From an uncultured Muribaculaceae bacterium (GTDB lineage Bacteria > Bacteroidota > Bacteroidia > Bacteroidales > Muribaculaceae), in assembly GCA_910587475.1 (NCBI GenBank), contig CAJUMR010000024.1, forward strand, positions 1-37,988: a DNA stretch of 37,988 nucleotides. The letters run 5' to 3'. Both the position numbers and the translations under genes were made by a program. This document shows, piece by piece, positions 34,144-37,988 of the stretch. The notes beneath the pieces are model-generated. The model saw only the letters and a program-made list of their open reading frames with translations, did no database searches and was not told the DNA's origin. Position 1 is the stretch's first letter, and every line of letters starts with the position of its first letter.

Positions 34144-34203
34144 CACAAAGGGTCACTACTAAGTGGCCCTTTTTTCGTATCGGTAAGTAACTGATGTGAA
34201 AGT
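34134..34203 (+). repeat. Left direct repeat (att-like): tRNA-Arg 3' end, terminator and flank
   Basis: 70 bp beginning CGGATCACCA (the tRNA end) and finishing GTAACTGATGTGAAAGT. The copy at 35569-35637 differs by three substitutions and a one-base gap. The differences fall in the spacer before the terminator, its loop and its T-run; the stem is unchanged. The last 27 bp are identical. Confidence 0.85.
34147..34175 (+). terminator. Terminator of tRNA-Arg
   Basis: GGGTCACT (34150-34157) pairs with AGTGGCCC (34162-34169, one G-T pair) and is followed by six T. It starts just after the CCA end and is part of the direct repeat. Confidence 0.85.
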
Positions 34204-34228
34204 CATAGCAAGGCTCGATTAAAATTAT

Positions 34229-34236
34229 TAACTTTG
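34229..34236 (+). promoter_or_regulatory. -7 box directly before the Abi gene
   Basis: TAACTTTG, a perfect match, ends only 4 bp before the ATG at 34241. Transcription would begin at or within a few bases of the start codon, so the mRNA may be leaderless. No TTG is visible at the -33 spacing. Confidence 0.5.
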
Positions 34237-34240
34237 TAGT

Positions 34241-35221
34241 ATGATTAAGCAAGCGCTTTCAATAGAAGAACAGTTGGCACTCCTGAAAAGCAGGGGACTT
34301 ACTGTCGCAGATGAGAATAAAGCGAAGGAAGTTCTTGGAGATATTGGCTATTACAGGCTGGGCTTTTATCTTTTTCCGTTTGAACAGACATACCCGGAGC
34401 TTCATCACCGTACACATACCTATATTGATGGTGCAAAATTCGGTAATGCTGTAAAGTTATATTACTTTGACTTTGAACTCAGAAATTTGCTACTGAAATA
34501 CATTTCAAGAATTGAGATAAATTTCAGAACAGTACTTACCTACATGGGGTCGATGGAATACAAGACCGATCCTGTATGGTTTGTAAATCCGTCATATATC
34601 AAAAGTGATTTTATATCGGCTTTTGACAGAGTTGTGTATAACAACACTTTCAAGAAGAATCCCACAATAAGGAGACATCACCGCAGGTATCCCCACGACA
34701 CCTATGCTCCGGCATGGAAAACCATAGAACTTATGACATTCGGGGAGAATGTGATCTTATATAAATCACTGACTGATGAATTATTACAGAAGAATATAGC
34801 AAATAGCTTCGGGGTAAGGTACATCGAAGTCTTTGAGAATTACATTGAGCTTGTCCGGATATTGAGAAATACCTGTGCTCATGGGAATGTGCTGTTCGAT
34901 TTCAAACCATATAACCGTATCAAAAGAGGCCCTGCCGGTCTTGAATCATCTGCCGAATACATGAATTTATACGGCAGTATAAAGGTAGTACGTTATCTTC
35001 TTGGCAGAGTGTCTAAAAATCGTGAACGTGACATGATGACGGAGTTACAGTCCATCATCGACAAGTATTATTCATATCCCGAAATAGCAGATGTGCTGAA
35101 CCGTTGCAGCGGTCTTCCTAAAGAGGTGTATCAGACAGAAAATAAGCCTGTAAAGCCTAAAGAATCAAAAATATTGAAACTTTTTCAAGGAACATTTTGT
35201 TGTTCCAATAAGAAGAGCTAA
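34241..35221 (+). CDS. Abi_2-family (AbiF/AbiD-like) HEPN abortive-infection protein
   Basis: 326 residues. The N-terminal half shows the Abi_2 hallmarks: SIEEQLALLKSRGL, IGYYRLGFYLFPF (35-47), YFDFELRNLLLKYISRIEIN (75-94) and APAWKTIELMTFGE (156-169). The C-terminal half carries R209-NTCA-H214, the RxxxxH active-site motif of HEPN ribonucleases. Such proteins stop phage by cutting RNA and killing or arresting the host; the AbiF branch has been reported to work with a noncoding RNA and to be related to Cas13 ancestry. The start at 34241 is forced: the frame has a stop 12 bp upstream and the next Met is at residue 102 or later. Codon use is clearly more AT-rich than in the operons to the left, consistent with transfer. 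It lies alone inside a tRNA-flanked islet. Confidence 0.85.
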   Translation: MIKQALSIEEQLALLKSRGLTVADENKAKEVLGDIGYYRLGFYLFPFEQTYPELHHRTHTYIDGAKFGNAVKLYYFDFELRNLLLKYISRIEINFRTVLTYMGSMEYKTDPVWFVNPSYIKSDFISAFDRVVYNNTFKKNPTIRRHHRRYPHDTYAPAWKTIELMTFGENVILYKSLTDELLQKNIANSFGVRYIEVFENYIELVRILRNTCAHGNVLFDFKPYNRIKRGPAGLESSAEYMNLYGSIKVVRYLLGRVSKNRERDMMTELQSIIDKYYSYPEIADVLNRCSGLPKEVYQTENKPVKPKESKILKLFQGTFCCSNKKS

Positions 35222-35285
35222 TTTTGCTCTTACAAAAGTGCCGATACTGATTTTAGTCTCAGTACCCGCACTATAAAAGGATTAA

Positions 35286-35316
35286 GAGGTCAAGCAGATG
35301 CTTGACCTCGCCTTTT
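35286..35316 (+). terminator. Hairpin 65 bp after the Abi stop codon, probable terminator
   Basis: GAGGTCAAGC (35286-35295), AGAT loop, GCTTGACCTC (35300-35309), then a short gap and TTTT (35313-35316). AAAAGG (35275-35280) and CCTTTT (35311-35316) can extend the stem past a bulge. Confidence 0.6.
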
Positions 35317-35376
35317 AAGATAAAGTGTATTTGGATGGCCCCGATGCTGCCAACTGCACTATAAACAAGATTAAAT

Positions 35377-35413
35377 CGAGTCTGGCTCCACGGGTCAGGC
35401 TCGTAACTTTTTT
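35377..35413 (+). terminator. Second terminator-like hairpin in the islet
   Basis: CGAGTCTG (35377-35384) pairs with CAGGCTCG (35396-35403, one G-T pair), followed after four bases by six T (35408-35413). If both hairpins terminate, an RNA between them could have its own ends. Confidence 0.55.
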
Positions 35414-35568
35414 GTCCGTTCAATAAAAGCAATTGTGAAAAATCAGGGCAATTTTGCCCTCTAAAATATAGCGGAAAATGTGGTACAAACCATGGTACAT
35501 TGCCTCTCAATTACATTAGCCAACAAATTAATAATCAATAAGATAATACCATTCACACAAAGCCTGCT

Positions 35569-35637
35569 CGGATCACCAACAAAGGGTCACTCTTAAGTGG
35601 CCCTTTGTTCGTATCGGTAAGTAACTGATGTGAAAGT
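35569..35637 (+). repeat. Right direct repeat (att-like) copy of the tRNA-Arg end and terminator
   Basis: 69 bp matching 34134-34203. It contains the 10-bp tRNA end CGGATCACCA without any other tRNA part, and a second copy of the hairpin (GGGTCACT/AGTGGCCC at 35584-35603) whose loop differs. It marks the right border of the islet. Confidence 0.85.
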
Positions 35638-35796
35638 TGCTGTATATAAGACTATCCGGGAGGGGATTGGTTTTATTCCTGAACGATTAAAAAATTGTGC
35701 TCAACCGCTTCTGTCATAGACTCAAAGAGTACTCCGGAAAAGGGCGACAAAAGACTATACATACTTTTACGGCATGTCCGTCACTCAAGGCCGATG

Positions 35797-36168
35797 TCAC
35801 CAATCATCGAGATCATCACCGGAGGAAGCATCCATGTAGTCATAATACACCTGATGGTCTAACTCATCAATACAGTCATCATCATCGATCCTGTCATACA
35901 GTTCATCAATACGATCCTGAACATCATCATAGTCATCTGACAAAACGTCGCAATCGTCAAGCCGTCTTTCCAATGCGTCAATACGATCTTGCAAGCTGTC
36001 TATTTCAGAACAGCCGGATCTGTCGAAATCGCACTGCTGACGATCATCAATGGCGCGATGGCGGTAATATGGCGCTGGCTTAGCCGCGATTGGCTTGCGT
36101 TTGCGACTGAACAAATTGCACAATGCATTATATAATGCAAAGTCCCCGATGAAATTCAAGACTCCCAT
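35797..36168 (-). CDS. Small acidic coiled-coil protein of unknown function
   Basis: 123 residues; I do not recognise the family. The first ~30 residues are moderately hydrophobic to basic (MGVLNFIGDFALYNALCNLF, then RKRKP). Residues ~52-115 are extremely rich in Asp with a heptad pattern of Ile/Leu (DSLQDRIDALERRLDD, DVQDRIDELYDRIDD), suggesting a coiled coil. There is no signal peptide. The antisense frame over the same region is open for a similar length but has no protein-like pattern. It lies 160 bp right of the islet border and could be chromosomal or part of older accessory DNA. The region between (35638-35796) shows no gene. Confidence 0.6.
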   Translation of the reverse strand: MGVLNFIGDFALYNALCNLFSRKRKPIAAKPAPYYRHRAIDDRQQCDFDRSGCSEIDSLQDRIDALERRLDDCDVLSDDYDDVQDRIDELYDRIDDDDCIDELDHQVYYDYMDASSGDDLDDW

Positions 36169-36311
36169 GCTCTTCCTCTTAAAAATGTTACAAATCAGCG
36201 CCGTCTTTCAACGCCTGACCCAACCAGGCAAAGAAGCATAAAACAACGATTATTACTGACATAGTTGAAACTGCTAAAAATTACTCGGAAAGACAATATG
36301 CCTTTCACGGG

Positions 36312-36319
36312 CAAAATTA
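36312..36319 (-). promoter_or_regulatory. Possible -7 box for the acidic protein gene
   Basis: The minus strand reads TAATTTTG, a full TAnnTTTG match, 144 bp before the start codon. No -33 match was found. A small stem GCCTG/CAGGC (36213-36217/36225-36229) lies in the implied leader. Confidence 0.3.
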
Positions 36320-36384
36320 GCAAGCATGTGAGCTATAAAAATGCACACATATTTTAAATTATGTCAATATTTCAGTTGCAAAGA

Positions 36385-37197
36385 TCAATGTACAACTTTA
36401 AATTCCTGCATAGCCTTATGAGCTGCCTGCTGACAATTCAAAGCCTCCTCATCGGTAAGCACATCAGGATGATAAGAATTACCTACAACAGATTTACCGG
36501 TCAGAAACTCGTACCACGTACACGCGGCTACATAGCGGCCGAGTGGCGACAAATGATAGCCATCGCTATTGAGCACGTCGCCAAAGATCTCCCTGGCATT
36601 TTGTATAGCCGGGCCGGCAGGTATTATCTGATTGATGGAATTGCTATCCGCCACTTCCGTGCAAACCGTATAATAGATATTGTCATTCATTATATCCTGA
36701 CTGTAGCCATAGTTCTTGAAGCCCGAATGCTCAGAAGTCTTGGCATAGGCCCAAGTCATATGCCACACGATTTTAGCATCCTCACGCGGCATCTGATCTA
36801 CAACAAGCGACTTCAGCTCCGGCAAATTTGAGTAGGTCGAAGGCAGACCCGAAAAATGACTTGCCTGCTGGAGGCTGATAACATCCCACTTCTCATCATT
36901 GAGCATCGTCGACAAAGCGACCTTGTCTGTCGTGTTTTTAACGCCATCGACTACCTTCCTATAAGAATATGCAGCCTTATCGTTTACAATATTATCAAGA
37001 TGCTTATCAATATTACATCCCGGAATATAGGCATTGCCGACGATCAAAGTGTCGCCTCCGGCAAGCGCAAGTTCATAGAGGTTCTGCTCGATCGCATCCT
37101 GTGAAAAACTATTTCCGATTGCAAAGACTCTCAACGTACGCGCGTCGCAATTAAACGATAGCAACGCAAGAATGGCGATAAAAAATATACGATACAT
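36385..37197 (-). CDS. DUF4886 SGNH-like hydrolase, exported
   Basis: 270 residues. Residues 1-19 form a signal peptide (ending NCDA), so the protein is periplasmic or lipid-linked. The SGNH/GDSL-type catalytic residues are visible: S30 in FAIGNSFSQDA (block I) and D212/H215 in SDGYHLSPLG (DxxH, block V). The family is common in Bacteroidales and is thought to contain esterases or deacetylases acting on glycans; no substrate is proven. WDVISLQQASHFSG and WHMTWAYA are further DUF4886 marks. It is monocistronic, with its own -7 box 34 bp upstream. Confidence 0.85.
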   Translation of the reverse strand: MYRIFFIAILALLSFNCDARTLRVFAIGNSFSQDAIEQNLYELALAGGDTLIVGNAYIPGCNIDKHLDNIVNDKAAYSYRKVVDGVKNTTDKVALSTMLNDEKWDVISLQQASHFSGLPSTYSNLPELKSLVVDQMPREDAKIVWHMTWAYAKTSEHSGFKNYGYSQDIMNDNIYYTVCTEVADSNSINQIIPAGPAIQNAREIFGDVLNSDGYHLSPLGRYVAACTWYEFLTGKSVVGNSYHPDVLTDEEALNCQQAAHKAMQEFKVVH

Positions 37198-37230
37198 GAT
37201 ACTATAAATAATGGCTTATGAATTATATCG

Positions 37231-37238
37231 CAAATATA
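37231..37238 (-). promoter_or_regulatory. -7 box of the DUF4886 gene
   Basis: The minus strand reads TATATTTG, a perfect match, 34 bp before the start codon. The -33 element is not clear. Confidence 0.55.
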
Positions 37239-37439
37239 GCAAATAATTCCGACTTAAATAGCATAACAATCCACACATCAGACACCTCAACCACCTACTC
37301 AGCACTTACAGCAACATCCAGACACTGCTAACAAAATAAACCGGCATAATTGCTCACTGCACCTGTTTGACATTTAATAATCATCGCTCATAACATTACC
37401 ATATTAAAACTGCGACATCTCATGCAATCACTCAACCGG

Positions 37440-37930
37440 CATGTAGCAGAAATACATGGAAATCGCATAAAAAGAAAAGTAAACAACAAAGAAATCATTA
37501 TCACCTAAGCGCACTTACTACAACGATACGCATAAAACTGAGAACTCAGAAAATAGCCCATCTAACGATCAAAGTAGCTGAACCCGCGTTATGAGCAAAA
37601 AACTGATCATCGTGTGCAATAATAGTCTGCTTAAAACCGAGAGATCACAAAAAAAGCCAATGTAGCCATAAAGCAACTGAATGGACATATGAGCAACAAC
37701 GCTGAACAAAGTAAACTATAACTATCGCATAAAACATGAGTTAAAAGCAGCCAATGCAGCCATCATAGCAGCTGAACATACTTATGGGCAACACAGGTCA
37801 ATGCGACCAATAACTGTCTGGATAAAATGTCCGGCGAGACAATATAGATCAATTCGGTGCATAGCAACAGACATAAAAGATGGCAATAAGTGCCTGCATA
37901 AAACAGGAACCAACCAATATTCGGGTGGCT
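37440..37930. repeat. Degenerate tandem repeat, period about 98 bp, in a gene-free region
   Basis: Three full units start at 37530, 37629 and 37727, each opening with GC(A/T)TAAAAC and containing AGCTGAA-like and TATGAGCAA-like words at fixed offsets (for example atgagca at 37591 and 37689, atgggca at 37784). A shortened unit starts at 37820, another partial at 37896, and a worn copy precedes 37530. The whole stretch 37198-37930 is AT-rich with no credible ORF; its left part (37261-37440) shows nothing I can name. Confidence 0.6.
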
Positions 37931-37932
37931 AT

Positions 37933-37976
37933 AAAAAAAAGCGATCCGGAGTGACTTTGTTGTCATCCGGATCGCT
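37933..37976 (-). terminator. Intrinsic terminator of a minus-strand gene beyond the right edge
   Basis: AGCGATCCGGA (37940-37950) pairs with TCCGGATCGCT (37966-37976), extended inside by TGAC/GTCA. On the minus strand it is followed by eight T (37940-37933). A minus-strand TAA at 37983-37981 just before it may be the stop codon of the outside gene. Confidence 0.85.
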
Positions 37977-37988
37977 CGGTTTAGAAGG

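Larger units (their letters stand above)
35268..35413 (+). repeat. Two diverged copies of a box-plus-hairpin unit
   Basis: Copy 1 starts at 35268 and copy 2 at 35356, 88 bp apart. Both read GCACTATAAA, then two or three bases, then GATTAA, then a GC-rich stem-loop (GAGGTC... in copy 1, CGAGTCTG... in copy 2), then a T-run (4 and 6 T). Box and GATTAA are identical while the stems differ in sequence but keep pairing. Confidence 0.5.
35222..35568. ncRNA. Gene-free structured region after the Abi gene; candidate RNA partner
   Basis: 347 bp without a credible ORF. It holds a perfect 10-bp stem-loop (35286-35309), an 8-bp stem-loop with T-run (35377-35413), a 16-bp palindrome AGGGCAA-TT-TTGCCCT (35445-35460) and two TGGTAC boxes (35481-35486, 35493-35498). 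The first two hairpins are each preceded by GCACTATAAA. No perfect -7 box was found inside, so transcription as a separate RNA is unproven. The strand and ends are unknown. Confidence 0.35.
34134..35637. mobile_element. Putative tRNA-Arg-integrated islet carrying one Abi gene
   Basis: The DNA between two ~70-bp direct repeats, the left one fused to an intact tRNA-Arg, measures 1435 bp from repeat start to repeat start. This is the arrangement left by site-specific integration into a tRNA 3' end. It holds one AT-rich abortive-infection gene and structured noncoding DNA, and no integrase, so it is either a remnant or a small element moved in trans. A simple duplication of the tRNA flank is the main alternative. 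Confidence 0.6.

Noticed and set aside
33951..34252. Minus-strand frames across the tRNA-Arg region
   Set aside because: They run antisense through a complete tRNA and its terminator and show no coding pattern.
35371..35403. Possible tRNA or tmRNA 3' fragment (TCGAGTC followed by GGCTCC)
   Set aside because: The T-stem does not pair and no CCA or acceptor partner exists; the same bases form a good hairpin with a T-run.
35271..35510. Minus-strand 79-codon frame in the islet
   Set aside because: It spans the hairpins and palindrome, and its composition is not protein-like; structure explains the region better.
35697..36083. Plus-strand 128-codon frame opposite the acidic protein
   Set aside because: It is rich in His and Arg as a mirror of the Asp codons on the other strand and has no recognisable pattern; the minus frame has a regular heptad repeat.
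37530..37930. CRISPR array
   Set aside because: The repeat period is about 98 bp with diverged units and no short identical repeat or spacer pattern, and no cas genes are present.

Overview
This window comes from a Bacteroidota chromosome, most likely order Bacteroidales and plausibly a Muribaculaceae-like gut commensal. The order-level call rests on four signals. Promoters carry the Bacteroidetes -7 box TAnnTTTG. The arginine operon encodes a Bacteroides-type N-succinylornithine carbamoyltransferase. One secreted protease ends in a type IX secretion (T9SS) tail. Other genes (FloA, ptb-buk, DUF4886, DUF1080 with Gfo/Idh partners) are typical of the group. The family-level placement is inference from overall gene style and GC-rich codon use.

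Layout. 1-1680 (-): 5' part of nifJ, running off the left edge. 1974-4550 (-): secreted M6 metalloprotease with a T9SS tail. 4777-13614 (+): one nearly gapless operon, GNAT acyltransferase-argG-argC-argD-argF'-argB-argE-argH, followed by yaaA; it should make arginine through succinylated intermediates. 13633-16347 (-): a secreted protein of unknown function, a GlsB-type membrane protein and a GH27 alpha-galactosidase. 16479-22308 (-): Tat-exported Gfo/Idh oxidoreductase, HEAT-repeat/DUF1080 protein and a second Gfo/Idh protein, a likely oxidoreductive (3-keto) sugar-processing unit closed by a strong terminator. 22606-29233 (-): TPR/PD40 protein, floA, cstA, PHP phosphoesterase and U32 protein, closely packed and probably one transcript. 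29468-31466 (-): ptb-buk with terminator. 31759-33420 (+): AspT-family transporter with a palindrome over its promoter. 33579-33923 (-): thioredoxin.

The last 4 kb is accessory and more AT-rich. An intact tRNA-Arg(TCT) at 34067-34143 is followed by a 70-bp segment (end of the tRNA, terminator and flank). That segment recurs 1.43 kb later. Between the copies lie one gene, an Abi_2/AbiF-like HEPN protein with an RxxxxH motif, and about 350 bp of noncoding DNA. The noncoding DNA holds several strong hairpins, two of them in diverged copies of the same unit. I read this as a minimal tRNA-integrated defence or toxin islet, possibly with an RNA partner. To its right lie a small acidic coiled-coil protein, a DUF4886 SGNH-like hydrolase, and about 790 bp with no gene that contain a degenerate tandem repeat of about 98-bp period. 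A terminator at the right edge belongs to a minus-strand gene outside the window.

Function assignments come from reading motifs and family resemblance by eye; no search or folding program was run.
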